Below are positions 42,957-51,429 of a stretch of DNA of 64,000 nt, piece by piece. This DNA is from Fictibacillus aquaticus. GTDB lineage: Bacteria > Bacillota > Bacilli > Bacillales > Fictibacillaceae. The translations under genes were made by a program, and so were the position numbers. The stretch lies in contig NZ_NOII01000001.1 of NCBI RefSeq assembly GCF_002245695.1, forward strand, positions 1,452,340 through 1,516,339. The letters are read 5' to 3'. The notes beneath the pieces were generated by a model that saw only the letters and a program-made list of their open reading frames with translations, ran no database searches and had not been told where the DNA came from. The stretch's first letter is position 1, and every line of letters begins with the position of its first letter.

Positions 42957-43889
42957 TTATTTTTTCAACTTGTGCAGATGCTCTTTTTGGCAAAGTGCAG
43001 CAGCACCGTACAGGACAGACTGGTCACCGAGTGATGAAATGCCCAACTCCACAGGAAAAGGAACGTTATTTTTCACGATTTCATGTATTTTTTGTATAAA
43101 CTGCCCGCCATTTTGGCTGACTCCTCCTCCAAACAGCAAGACCTCGGGGTTTAGCATCGAAACAATATTCGTCACAGCCATTCCGAGGTGGAGGATGCCG
43201 TCCTTTATGATAGAGGCCGCCAGCTCGTCACCGTTATTCGCAAGGCGGAATACCTCATCTGTTTTCACATTTTTTCCTGAACGATCTGAATATAGCTTGG
43301 CAATTGCATACCCGCCCATCTTGCTGCTCAAAAAACCATATTCCTCTCTAATCGGAGTGAAGCCTTTGTCTGCCGATTCGTAATCACTGATCATATAGCC
43401 GATCTCGCCCGCTCCCCAGCTGGAGCCGCGGTATAGTTTTCCATCCATCATGAACCCTGCACCGATACTCGTGCCGATCATGATAAGTACGACGTCTTTT
43501 TTACCGCGAGCTGCACCAAAAGCTGCCTCGCCTAGCAAGCCTGCGTTCACATCATTTTCAATATAAGCCGGAATATTCAATTCCCGCTCAACCGCTTCTT
43601 TTATATGATAGTTCTTCCATTTCAGGTTAGGGGCGTTATATACGATTCCTTCATTCACATTAACAAGACCAGGTACACCAATACCGGCACATGCCACTTG
43701 GCTGATCGATACCCCTTGTTCATCCAGCATCTTATTTACACTCCGGCATAGCTCTTCAACAATGCCAGTTTTGATATGATCCTGCGTTGAAAATTCTGTG
43801 CTCGTGATCATGTCTCCATTCAAACGGCAAAGTGCTGTCTCGACATTCGTCCCGCCTATATCCGCTGCGATAATAAAATCCTTTTCCAT
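42957..43889 (-). CDS. ROK-family sugar kinase lacking the zinc motif
   Basis: A 310-residue ASKHA kinase: phosphate-1 motif AADIGGTNVETAL, catalytic Asp in IENDVNAGLLGEAAFGAA, phosphate-2 MIGTSIGAGF, adenosine motif EVLLFGGGVS. It would phosphorylate a hexose or N-acylhexosamine at the 6-OH. The usual ROK zinc motif (CxCGxxGCxE) is replaced by a cysteine-free stretch around residues 175-205 (GEIGYMISDYESADKGFTPI), so specificity may differ from glucokinase. The ATG at 43889 has GGAGGTG 6 bases before; an upstream GTG is part of that site. A stand-alone gene. Confidence 0.88.
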   Translation of the reverse strand: MEKDFIIAADIGGTNVETALCRLNGDMITSTEFSTQDHIKTGIVEELCRSVNKMLDEQGVSISQVACAGIGVPGLVNVNEGIVYNAPNLKWKNYHIKEAVERELNIPAYIENDVNAGLLGEAAFGAARGKKDVVLIMIGTSIGAGFMMDGKLYRGSSWGAGEIGYMISDYESADKGFTPIREEYGFLSSKMGGYAIAKLYSDRSGKNVKTDEVFRLANNGDELAASIIKDGILHLGMAVTNIVSMLNPEVLLFGGGVSQNGGQFIQKIHEIVKNNVPFPVELGISSLGDQSVLYGAAALCQKEHLHKLKK

Positions 43890-43995
43890 TCCCCTCACCT
43901 CCGTTTTTTCTCTTTACCCTAATGATGATACAAGTATAGCGCAGTCTAGAGAACTATTTTGAGTGAACTCTTTTTTTGGGGGGGCTTTTGTGTGA

Positions 43996-44010
43996 GGGGT
44001 ACGGTACCCA
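43996..44010. repeat. Solitary GGGGTACGGTACC repeat end
   Basis: GGGGTACGGTACCCA matches the terminal repeat of the 133-bp element at 5487 but has no partner end nearby; it is itself a GGGTAC-G-GTACCC dyad. Confidence 0.5.
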
Positions 44011-44069
44011 ACAAAAAAATTAGCTTATTGGCTTTTTGCTGGGGCTGGGGAAATGTAAAATCACGGAAA

Positions 44070-44195
44070 GTGGCCCGCGTATGAGTCGTTTGCGCCCGCG
44101 GATTGCTGTTTGGCGCCCGCAATTTTTGAGATTGCGCCCGCGCTTTCCTTTTCTGCGCCCGCATTTGTGTAGATTGCGCCCGCGCTTCCCTCTTA
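44070..44195. repeat. Six-unit 21-bp tandem array with GCGCCCGC core
   Basis: The octamer GCGCCCGC (first unit degenerate GGCCCGC) recurs at exactly 21-bp steps, units starting at 44070, 44091, 44112, 44133, 44154 and 44175. Units 2 and 4 and units 3 and 5 also share their variable tails, giving a 42-bp higher-order period. The array fills the 417-bp gap (43890-44306) between the ROK kinase start and degU end, together with the degU terminator. Both strands stay open in one frame (RLRPR / RAQ heptads), but no ribosome site supports a gene. Confidence 0.85.
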
Positions 44196-44237
44196 TACGT
44201 CGGCGGCGGTCCCTAGCTCCCTCTCAGAGGGGCCTCC

Positions 44238-44289
44238 ACAAAGAAAAGAGGCCCCCCGGCAGCATACACCGCCAGCAAAGCCTCTTTTC
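44238..44289 (-). terminator. Terminator of degS-degU
   Basis: GAAAAGAGGC (44280-44289 on the minus strand) pairs with GCCTCTTTTC (44243-44252), followed by TTTGT, 17 bases after degU. Confidence 0.75.
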
Positions 44290-44306
44290 AATCTAATATC
44301 TGTAGG

Positions 44307-45029
44307 TTATCTCACCTTGACCCAGCCATTTTTGATAGCTTCTACTACTGCCTGGGTACGGTCGTTAACGTTCATCTTTTGCAGAATGTTACTCACATGG
44401 TTTTTAACTGTTTTCTCGGAAATGAACAGCTCTTCACCGATTGTGCGGTTGCTGCGGCCGTCAGCTAGGAGCTGAAGGACTTCGCATTCGCGGCGGGTCA
44501 GGATGTGGAGCGGCTTGCGGTATTCGACTTCTTGGAAGCCGACATTTTTGTCGTCTTTCGGGTTAGTGGAAAGACGGCGGAATTCGTTCAGCAGGTTGTA
44601 CGTAATCTTCGGGTGAAGGTACGCACCTCCGTCAGCTACGACGCGGACCGCTTCGATCAATGAATCGGCGTCCATCTCTTTCAGCAAGTATCCTGATGCA
44701 CCGGTTTGTACGGCGTGTGACACGTATGTTTCATCATCGTGGATCGATAGGATGATAACCTTTGTGTCAGGCGCTTTTTCTATCAGACGGCGAGTTGCTT
44801 CGACTCCGTTCACGTGCGGCATGTTAATGTCCATCAGGACGACGTCCGGGTTGTGGTCGCGGACGATTTCTTCCGCTTCAGATCCGTCATCACCTTCCGC
44901 TACAACTGAAAAATTGTCTTCCATATCCAGAATTCGTTTGACTCCTTCGCGGAATAAGCGGTGGTCGTCGATGATTGCGATTGTCGTTTTGTCTGTTGAA
45001 CTGGAATCCACCATATTTAAATTTGGCAT
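44307..45029 (-). CDS. degU: DegU response regulator
   Basis: A 240-residue NarL-type regulator: receiver domain with [16 protein letters not shown], phospho-acceptor Asp in [13 protein letters not shown], and a LuxR-type helix-turn-helix ([40 protein letters not shown]). DegU controls exoenzymes, competence, motility and biofilm genes, and in B. subtilis low DegU-P supports swarming. The ATG at 45029 has GAGGAGG upstream and lies 13 bp after the degS stop; a longer frame overlaps degS without a site. Confidence 0.98.
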   Translation of the reverse strand: MPNLNMVDSSSTDKTTIAIIDDHRLFREGVKRILDMEDNFSVVAEGDDGSEAEEIVRDHNPDVVLMDINMPHVNGVEATRRLIEKAPDTKVIILSIHDDETYVSHAVQTGASGYLLKEMDADSLIEAVRVVADGGAYLHPKITYNLLNEFRRLSTNPKDDKNVGFQEVEYRKPLHILTRRECEVLQLLADGRSNRTIGEELFISEKTVKNHVSNILQKMNVNDRTQAVVEAIKNGWVKVR

Positions 45030-45042
45030 GTTGAGTCCCTCC

Positions 45043-46188
45043 TCAATTCTGTATCGGAATTTGAATGTATACACTTGTGCCGAATTTCGGCCGTGAATTG
45101 ATTTTTAAAGTGCCTTCGAGCAGCTCGACCCTCTCCCTCATGCCCATAAGGCCGAACGAGTTGGTTTTCTGGGGCTGTTTCATATCGAAGCCTTTTCCGT
45201 TATCTTTAATATAAAGTGTAACGAATTTTGACGTAAACTCAAGCTTTACTTGTATTTCATCTGATTCGGCATGTTTGCAGGCATTGCTGACAGATTCCTG
45301 TACAAGCCGGAACAGCGCGATCTCCATTTTTGTCGGAAAACGCATTTCTTTACCGAGCGACTGCAAGCTGATATTGACCTTTTGGCTTTCCTCAACATTG
45401 CGCAAATACTTACGCAGCGTAGGAACGAGTCCAAGATCGTCTAGTGCCATCGGCCGCAGATCGTAGATGATTCGGCGCACTTCCTTCAGCGCTCCTCTGA
45501 CCATTTCCCTTAAATCCTTGATTTCGGCATGCGCTGCATCTGTTCCTCTCTCGATGAAGATTTTTTCGATGAGTTCGGAACGGATAAGGACATTTGCCAT
45601 AAGCTGAGCTGGTCCGTCATGAATTTCACGAGAAACTCTCTTACGTTCTTCCTCTTGTGCTTCGATGATTTGAAGCCCGAATTCCTGTTTCTGCTGAGCG
45701 TCCTGGACGAGTTCGTTCAGCTTTTTCAGATCGCCGCTTAAATATGTAAGCACGACCGAAATCTGACTTGTCAGCAATTCTGCTTTACTTACCGTATCTT
45801 TGAGAGCAAGCAGGCGGCGTTCGAGGTCATCCCTCTTTTCGCGAAGCTGTTTTTCTGTCTGGCGGATAATCGACAGTTCGATCTGGATGTGGTTCGCGTT
45901 TTCATAGCACTCGCGAATATCGCTTTCGCTGTACTTCTGAAAATGCTTGCTCACCTCGGCCAGGCGCGAACGCGCTTCTCTAGCAGCAGCTTCGAGCACA
46001 TCCGTCCTTGCAATCGTATCGAGCACCTGGTCTTTCACCATCTCTAGTTCCTGTGAAAGCGTAATGAATTCTTGGCGCGAATGCTCGCTGATGTCGAAAA
46101 TCTGCGTTTTGCTTTCTTTTACCGTATCGATGGTTTTATCTAAAATACCGTCCAATAATCTAGGATCAAGAGCCAGTTTTGCCGACAT
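45043..46188 (-). CDS. degS: DegS sensor histidine kinase
   Basis: A 381-residue soluble kinase with an N-terminal coiled-coil sensor (about 1-165), HisKA_3 phospho-acceptor region [20 protein letters not shown], and HATPase motifs [20 protein letters not shown] and [14 protein letters not shown]. There is no membrane segment, as in B. subtilis DegS. The ATG at 46188 with GGAGGAAA is preferred to an in-frame TTG in that site. Forms a two-gene operon with degU. Confidence 0.98.
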   Translation of the reverse strand: MSAKLALDPRLLDGILDKTIDTVKESKTQIFDISEHSRQEFITLSQELEMVKDQVLDTIARTDVLEAAAREARSRLAEVSKHFQKYSESDIRECYENANHIQIELSIIRQTEKQLREKRDDLERRLLALKDTVSKAELLTSQISVVLTYLSGDLKKLNELVQDAQQKQEFGLQIIEAQEEERKRVSREIHDGPAQLMANVLIRSELIEKIFIERGTDAAHAEIKDLREMVRGALKEVRRIIYDLRPMALDDLGLVPTLRKYLRNVEESQKVNISLQSLGKEMRFPTKMEIALFRLVQESVSNACKHAESDEIQVKLEFTSKFVTLYIKDNGKGFDMKQPQKTNSFGLMGMRERVELLEGTLKINSRPKFGTSVYIQIPIQN

Positions 46189-46403
46189 GTAAATTTCCTC
46201 CAATTAAAACAGTAAAGAAAACAGAACCTTATAACTAGAACCATCTTACCTAATTTTTTTACAGGTCTTTTTGTCTAGGTAGTCATTATTTTCCTATATA
46301 TAGATATCAATTCGAAGCAATGTGACATTTTATGACTTTTTTTAAAAATAAATAAATTAACGCAGTAAAAAGGTACTGCATGGCGGAGCGGCTTATAGAA
46401 AAT

Positions 46404-46432
46404 TTGTTTGCTTGCCATATCACCCTTATAAT
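46404..46432 (+). promoter_or_regulatory. Sigma-A promoter of yvyE
   Basis: TTGTTT (46404-46409), 17-base spacer, TATAAT (46427-46432). The rest of the 318-bp divergent gap to degS is AT-rich with no other clear signal. Confidence 0.7.
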
Positions 46433-46506
46433 GAAGGATACCACTTTATACCCTTTTGCTGTTGCAATTACGGCAATTTTACAAAATTTTTGTGGAGATG
46501 ATCACC

Positions 46507-47142
46507 TTGCTATTAAATTATCTTACTGTAAAGACTTTTGGAGACCATGAAATCATTATTGATAAATCTCGCTTTATCGCACATTTCAAACGTACGGAGA
46601 CAGAAGAAGAAGCCGTTGCTTTTATTCAGGAGATCAAGAAAAAGCACAGCTCAGCCACTCATAACTGCTCTGCTTATCTCATTGGCGAGCACGATCAGAT
46701 TCAAAAAGCGAACGATGATGGAGAGCCTTCGGGCACAGCGGGTGTTCCAATGTTAGAAGTTTTGAAAAAAAGGAAATTAAAAGATGTAACCGTCGTCGTA
46801 ACTCGCTATTTTGGCGGAATTAAACTTGGCGCAGGAGGATTGATACGCGCTTACGGAAAATCCGTCAGCGAAGGTTTGAACGAAATTGGCATCGTTGAGC
46901 GGAAATGGACTCAAATTATTGAGACAGAAGTCGACTATACATGGTTAGGAACGCTGGAACAGCAGATTCGTCAGTCTAATTATGAACTTAAAGAAATACA
47001 ATACCTTGAAAACGTAAGCATATATACCTATGTCCCTTCGGAAGAGACAGACGCTTTCATTTCATGGATGACGAATTTGACAAATGGCCGTGCGCGTATT
47101 GAATTGAAGGAAAGCATATATTTAGAGAGCGACTATAAATAA
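46507..47142 (+). CDS. yvyE: YvyE, IMPACT/YigZ family protein
   Basis: A 211-residue UPF0029/IMPACT protein: ATHNCSAYLIGEHDQIQKAN, DDGEPSGTAGVPMLEVLKKR, VVVTRYFGGIKLGAGGLIRA, then a C-terminal DUF1949 (EF-G-like) domain. The biochemical role is unclear; related proteins affect translation control and peptide release. A TTG at 46507 is preferred because GGAG lies 9 bases upstream and the resulting N-terminus matches YvyE length; the earlier ATG directly abuts GGAG. Divergent from degS, as in B. subtilis. Confidence 0.93.
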   Translation: MLLNYLTVKTFGDHEIIIDKSRFIAHFKRTETEEEAVAFIQEIKKKHSSATHNCSAYLIGEHDQIQKANDDGEPSGTAGVPMLEVLKKRKLKDVTVVVTRYFGGIKLGAGGLIRAYGKSVSEGLNEIGIVERKWTQIIETEVDYTWLGTLEQQIRQSNYELKEIQYLENVSIYTYVPSEETDAFISWMTNLTNGRARIELKESIYLESDYK

Positions 47143-47319
47143 TGTAAAATCTTTGATAATTCTTCGACAAATATTGCTAAAATAATATCCTTCCTTTATA
47201 TTGAAATCATGTGCTTTTTCGTTAGTAAAAAAGCGCTGACTTTTTATTTTGTTTAAGACAACAAATATCGGTTTTTACCGAATGATGTATATAAGTTACC
47301 ATAAGAGGGAGTTTTCGCA

Positions 47320-48345
47320 ATGGATAGATTACGTCGTAAGAAAAGAAGAAGAAGAAGGATCGCCTTTATTCTCCTGCCTGTCTTGCTGATCCTTTTTACC
47401 GGGCTGGCGTACGGAGGATATTTAACATACAAGCTGGCAAGCGCAACATCGAATGCTAATTCAGAACTTAATCGCGGAGAAAAATCTGACATGCGTGACG
47501 AAGCTGTTAATCCAGCCAAGGATAACTTCTCTGTCCTGTTCGTCGGGATTGATGAACGTGATGTTGGTGAAAACAGCCGTACGGATGCACTAATTCTTGC
47601 AACATTTAATAAAAAAGAAAAGTCCGTCAAGATGGTCAGTATCCCGCGTGATACACTTGCTGAGATTCCAGAGCATGGTAAGGATAAAATTAACCACGCT
47701 CATGCGTTCGGCGGTATGGACATGACTGTCGCAACAGTTGAGAACATGTTTGATGTTCCAGTTGACTACTTTGTAAAATTGAACTTCAATGCATTTATCG
47801 AAATTGTTGATTCATTGAACGGTGTTGAAGTAGATGTACCGTTCGACTTTACAGTTCAGGATTCTAAGGACCGCAAGAATGCTATCTCATTAAAAGAAGG
47901 CACGCACACTTTGAACGGTGAGGAAGCGCTTGGTTATGTCCGTATGAGAAAACAGGATCCTACAGGAGATCTTGGACGCGGAGAACGCCAGAAGGAACTA
48001 ATTAAAGCTATTCTAGATAAAAGTAAATCAGTATCGTCTGTGACGAAATACGATAATGTGATCGATAACGTTGGCGATAACATGCTGACGAACTTCACAT
48101 TTGGAAACATTGTGGCACTTCAAAAATACGCGAGCTCATTGAATAACATTGAAACGCTGAAGCTTGAAGGTCACGACTTGAACGATCATGGCTATTACTA
48201 CGAGCTTGAAGATGAATCTCTCTGGCAAGTAAGTGATACACTGAAAAAGCATCTTGAATACGAAGAAGATGCTCAGACAGAAGAAAGCCAAGGTCAAAAC
48301 CAAGAAGAAGAACAATCACAAGATTACAGTCAAGAACAGCAATAA
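47320..48345 (+). CDS. tagU: LCP-family cell-wall glycopolymer ligase (TagU/LytR)
   Basis: A 341-residue LytR-CpsA-Psr protein. A basic cytoplasmic start (RLRRKKRRRRR), one membrane segment (about 15-38), then the LCP domain: FSVLFVGIDERD, SRTDALILATFN, VSIPRDTLAEIP, and EALGYVRMRKQDPTGDLGRG with the Arg/Asp residues that bind the polyprenyl pyrophosphate. The C-terminus is a Gln/Glu-rich tail not found in its paralogue at 48885. It transfers wall polymer to peptidoglycan. GAGGGAG precedes the ATG; a terminator follows. Confidence 0.95.
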   Translation: MDRLRRKKRRRRRIAFILLPVLLILFTGLAYGGYLTYKLASATSNANSELNRGEKSDMRDEAVNPAKDNFSVLFVGIDERDVGENSRTDALILATFNKKEKSVKMVSIPRDTLAEIPEHGKDKINHAHAFGGMDMTVATVENMFDVPVDYFVKLNFNAFIEIVDSLNGVEVDVPFDFTVQDSKDRKNAISLKEGTHTLNGEEALGYVRMRKQDPTGDLGRGERQKELIKAILDKSKSVSSVTKYDNVIDNVGDNMLTNFTFGNIVALQKYASSLNNIETLKLEGHDLNDHGYYYELEDESLWQVSDTLKKHLEYEEDAQTEESQGQNQEEEQSQDYSQEQQ

Positions 48346-48351
48346 CACACA

Positions 48352-48380
48352 ACCGGCCCAAACAAGGGGCCGGTTTTTTT
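48352..48380 (+). terminator. Terminator of the first LCP gene
   Basis: ACCGGCCC-AAACAAG-GGGCCGGT followed by seven T. Confidence 0.96.
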
Positions 48381-48627
48381 ATGTGTATAAAAAGAAATCA
48401 CAAGGCGACAATGGTGAAAGGATATACAATTTTCTCCTTTAACTCTGACTTTTTTTAAAAGATTGTTGCTTTTGAATGATTTGTCTTTTTAGTAATATCA
48501 GCGAAGTTGCCACCGAAGAGCAAATTCCAATGCTATTTCATTAGATGTTTCGATATAGATTGAATTCTGCAGCTGGCATATTCATTCATCAATTGGTTTG
48601 TTCATCTTGAATTCATCATTGATAAAG

Positions 48628-48752
48628 TTGATCGGAGTGTAAGGTGCCGACTCCAGCGGGACAAGCGGTCAGGTGAGACCCTTTAGGGCGCACAGCGGCA
48701 AAGGGCTCACCGACTGCCCCGCGGAAAGCGTGTGCCTGAAACGGAGAACAAC
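48628..48752 (+). repeat. Dispersed palindromic repeat, copy B
   Basis: 125-bp core with ends GTTGATC / AACAAC, aligning with copies A, C and D nearly base for base (GTAAGG-GCCGACTCCAGCGGGAC, CAGGTGAGACCCTTTAGGGC, CCCCGCGGAAAGCG). Conserved flanks: GAATTCATCATTGATAAA before, CTACTCTGAGTTC after, and GATTGTTGCTTTTGAA further left (about 48460). It separates the two LCP paralogues. Confidence 0.9.
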
Positions 48753-48816
48753 ATCTACTCTGAGTTCTATAATACGACTAGGTTAAACGAACAACCTTTA
48801 TTTTTTATGTCATATA

Positions 48817-48845
48817 TTGCCACAATTTCCGATTTCCGCTATAGT
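48817..48845 (+). promoter_or_regulatory. Sigma-A promoter of the second LCP gene
   Basis: TTGCCA (48817-48822), 17-base spacer, TATAGT (48840-48845), 40 bp before the ATG. Confidence 0.75.
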
Positions 48846-48884
48846 GTAGACAAGCGTTTTATCCTAACAAGGGAGCCACTCATA

Positions 48885-49841
48885 ATGGAACGAGCTGAAC
48901 GAAAAAAATTAAAGAAAAAGAAAAAAAGACGATGGCTGTTGCCTCTGCTAGTAGTAGTGCTTGCTGTTGTGGGCTACGGCGGCTATTTGACGTATAAGCT
49001 TGCCAACGCGACATCAAAGGCTAACGAAGAACTCGAGCGTGGAGACAAGTCAGAAAAACGGGATGAAGCGGTTAACCCGGCAAAAGATAATTTCTCTGTG
49101 CTGTTTGTAGGAATTGACGAGCGTGAGAAAGGCGGAAATACCCGCTCCGACGCCCTCATCCTTGCGACCTTTAATAAAAATGAAAAGTCGGTAAAGATGG
49201 TCAGCATCCCGCGTGACACATATGTTGAAATCCCTGGGCGCGGTGAAAAGGATAAGATTAATCACGCTTTTGCATTTGGCGGCGTTGATCTTACGGTTTC
49301 CACCATCGAAAACTTTTTTGATGTACCTGTCGATTATTTTGTAAAACTCAACTTTGACGCATTTATGGATATCGTTGATCACCTCGGCGGTGTGGAAGTA
49401 AATGTACCGTTTTCGTTTACCACACAAGACAGCAAAGACCGCAAGAACGCGATCAAGCTTGAAAAGGGTGTGCATACACTCAATGGAGAAGAAGCTCTCG
49501 GCTTTGTACGCATGAGAAAACAAGATCCAACAGGAGATCTTGGACGCGGCGATCGTCAGAAAGAATTGATTAGAGCCATTCTTGAGAAGTCAAAATCACC
49601 TCTTGCCATTCCGAAATATGACAATATCATCGACAGTGTCGGTGATAATATGAAAACGAATTTCTCATTCGGAAATATTATCGCACTGCAGCGTTATGCA
49701 GGGGGACTCGGCAAAATTGAACAGCTAAAACTTGAGGGACATGATTTAAATCTTGATGCTTATTATTATGAAGTTAATGAGGACTCGCTAATTAAAGTAA
49801 GCAATGAGATTCAGCAGCACCTGGATTACAAGCCTCAATAA
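48885..49841 (+). CDS. Second LCP-family ligase, paralogue of tagU
   Basis: A 318-residue LCP protein very similar to the one 540 bp upstream (shared YGGYLTYKLA, AVNPAKDNFSVLFVGIDER, MRKQDPTGDLGRG), but without the Gln-rich tail. A basic start, one membrane anchor and a full LCP catalytic domain. The ATG at 48885 follows AGGGAG; the open frame extends upstream to 48732 only by running through repeat copy B and the promoter. Likely a tandem duplication with divided or redundant roles in polymer attachment. Confidence 0.94.
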   Translation: MERAERKKLKKKKKRRWLLPLLVVVLAVVGYGGYLTYKLANATSKANEELERGDKSEKRDEAVNPAKDNFSVLFVGIDEREKGGNTRSDALILATFNKNEKSVKMVSIPRDTYVEIPGRGEKDKINHAFAFGGVDLTVSTIENFFDVPVDYFVKLNFDAFMDIVDHLGGVEVNVPFSFTTQDSKDRKNAIKLEKGVHTLNGEEALGFVRMRKQDPTGDLGRGDRQKELIRAILEKSKSPLAIPKYDNIIDSVGDNMKTNFSFGNIIALQRYAGGLGKIEQLKLEGHDLNLDAYYYEVNEDSLIKVSNEIQQHLDYKPQ

Positions 49842-49850
49842 AACGATAAA

Positions 49851-49887
49851 AGGCAGACACTGTTTACGAGTGTCTGCCTTTTCTTTT
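49851..49887. terminator. Bidirectional terminator between LCP2 and tagO
   Basis: AGGCAGACACT ... AGTGTCTGCCT with a T-run on the plus strand (TTTTCTTTT) and an A/T-rich tract serving the convergent tagO transcript on the other strand. Confidence 0.9.
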
Positions 49888-49903
49888 GTCCTGTTCTCTG
49901 TTT

Positions 49904-50959
49904 TCACTTACTGTGCATACTTTTCAGCTTTGAAACGAGATTCAGCAGCGGGCGGTAATTTTTATGAACGAGTCCGACCATTTCAACGATAATCTCGAGT
50001 GTAACGACAAACATCGTAAGTATCACTACCGCTCCCCAAATGGTGGTTTTAGAAAACATGATCGCAAACAATCCGAAAAGTGTGCTGATTCCATATATGA
50101 TAAGAACCGTCTGACGGTGGTTGTAGCCGACTCGCATGAGGCAGTGATGGAGATGCGACTTATCAGGCTCTGACAGCGGCTTTCGCTGTACAGCACGGCG
50201 GATGATGGCAAAAATCGTATCTGAAATGGGTACACCAAGAATGATGACGGGGATAATCAGTGAAAAGAGCGTTACATTTTTAAAACCTAACAGCGAGATA
50301 ACCGAAAGCATATACCCGAGGAACAGAGATCCAGTGTCTCCCATAAAAATTTTTGCCGGGTAAAAATTGAAGAGAAGAAAGCCGAGATTGGCTCCAAGAA
50401 GAATAAGGGCGATGGCTGCAACAAAATAATTGAACATGCCAAAAGCGATGATCGTAATAGTGAGTAGAACGATAGATGTAACACCTGCTGCGAGACCGTC
50501 GAGACCATCGATCAGGTTAATCGCATTCGTAATGCCTAAAATCCAAAGCAGCGTCAGAGGTACCCCGAACCAGCCTAGATGCACGATCGTTCCGAACGGC
50601 ACATTAATAAACTCGACCACGACTCCATTAAGGATCACAATCATGGCGGCCAGCACCTGACCTGCCAGCTTGGCGAGAGGAGTAAATGCATAATAATCAT
50701 CGAGCAGACCAGTTACAACAATAACAAAGGCACCTGCCAAAATAGGAAACAGGAAATCACTTGTCGCATCAGACACCCAAACCCCAGCGATAAACGCGAT
50801 AAAAATCGCAAGTCCTCCCATACTCGGAGTGCTTTTCACGTGCACTTTCCTGGAATTAGGCTGATCGGTAACACCAAGGCGGACAGCAAGCTTAATAACA
50901 AGCGGTGTAACAGCTGCTGCTGCCAAAAGGCTTATGAACATCGGATATAAATAGGCCAT
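49904..50959 (-). CDS. tagO: TagO-type undecaprenyl-phosphate GlcNAc-1-P transferase
   Basis: A 351-residue polytopic MraY/WecA-family enzyme with about 11 membrane segments. Catalytic landmarks: GLLDDYYAFTP, NAINLIDGLDGLAAG, KIFMGDTGSLFLGY and the His-rich loop KSHLHHCLMR. It makes GlcNAc-PP-undecaprenol, the first lipid intermediate of wall teichoic acid or related polymers. Close to LCP genes, as in B. subtilis. A second paralogue lies at 56692. Confidence 0.95.
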   Translation of the reverse strand: MAYLYPMFISLLAAAAVTPLVIKLAVRLGVTDQPNSRKVHVKSTPSMGGLAIFIAFIAGVWVSDATSDFLFPILAGAFVIVVTGLLDDYYAFTPLAKLAGQVLAAMIVILNGVVVEFINVPFGTIVHLGWFGVPLTLLWILGITNAINLIDGLDGLAAGVTSIVLLTITIIAFGMFNYFVAAIALILLGANLGFLLFNFYPAKIFMGDTGSLFLGYMLSVISLLGFKNVTLFSLIIPVIILGVPISDTIFAIIRRAVQRKPLSEPDKSHLHHCLMRVGYNHRQTVLIIYGISTLFGLFAIMFSKTTIWGAVVILTMFVVTLEIIVEMVGLVHKNYRPLLNLVSKLKSMHSK

Positions 50960-51233
50960 GTTTTTCCCTCCAATGTTAACATTTCCTTTACCGCTTCATT
51001 TAAGTCAAAGAAAACTCAGCTGGTGCTAAATTTTTTATAATGTTATCCTCTTGCATCTTCAAAAACCTGGCTCTTTTTTAAAGATCGTTGCTTTTGAAAA
51101 GATTTCTTTCTAAAAAGGTTTAGATGAGTAGCCTCAGAGCTTAAAACAAGCGTCGAGGATAATATCATGAGAAATGTTTCATATTTTCGTTCAATTGCTG
51201 TGGTTTACACATCTAATGAGTCCTTCATTGAAA

Positions 51234-51361
51234 GTTGATCGGAGTGTAAGGCGCCGACTCCAGCGGGACGAGTGGGACAGGTGAGACCCTTTATGGCGCG
51301 TAGCGGCAAAGGGGCTTACCGCCCGCCCCGCGGAAAGCGTGCGCCTGAAACGGAGCTCAAC
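51234..51361 (+). repeat. Dispersed palindromic repeat, copy C
   Basis: 128-bp core; flanked left by GAGTCCTTCATTGAAA and right by CACTCCTCTGAGTCCTTTGCAA. A left block near 51068-51092 (TTTTTTAAAGATCGTTGCTTTT) matches copies A and B. It occupies the 459-bp gap between tagO and the polysaccharide genes. Confidence 0.9.
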
Positions 51362-51399
51362 CACTCCTCTGAGTCCTTTGCAACATGGTTTACGAAACA

Positions 51400-51429
51400 A
51401 AAATAAAAGCACCCGGATTCACCGGATGC
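51400..51429 (-). terminator. Terminator overlapping the end of the GT4 gene
   Basis: GCATCCGG-TGAAT-CCGGGTGC plus TTTTATTTTT on the minus strand; the stop codon lies in the loop. Confidence 0.85.

Noticed and set aside
44036..44296. 86-residue Arg/Pro-rich ORF and 72-residue antisense ORF over the 21-bp array
   Set aside because: Heptad pattern is a by-product of a 21-bp period in open frames; no ribosome site, and the plus ORF runs into the degU terminator.
47253..47630. Minus-strand ORF opposite tagU
   Set aside because: Lies antisense to a well-conserved LCP coding region; no independent support.
48732..48884. Upstream extension of the second LCP protein
   Set aside because: It runs through repeat copy B and the sigma-A promoter; the ATG at 48885 has a ribosome site and a normal LCP N-terminus.
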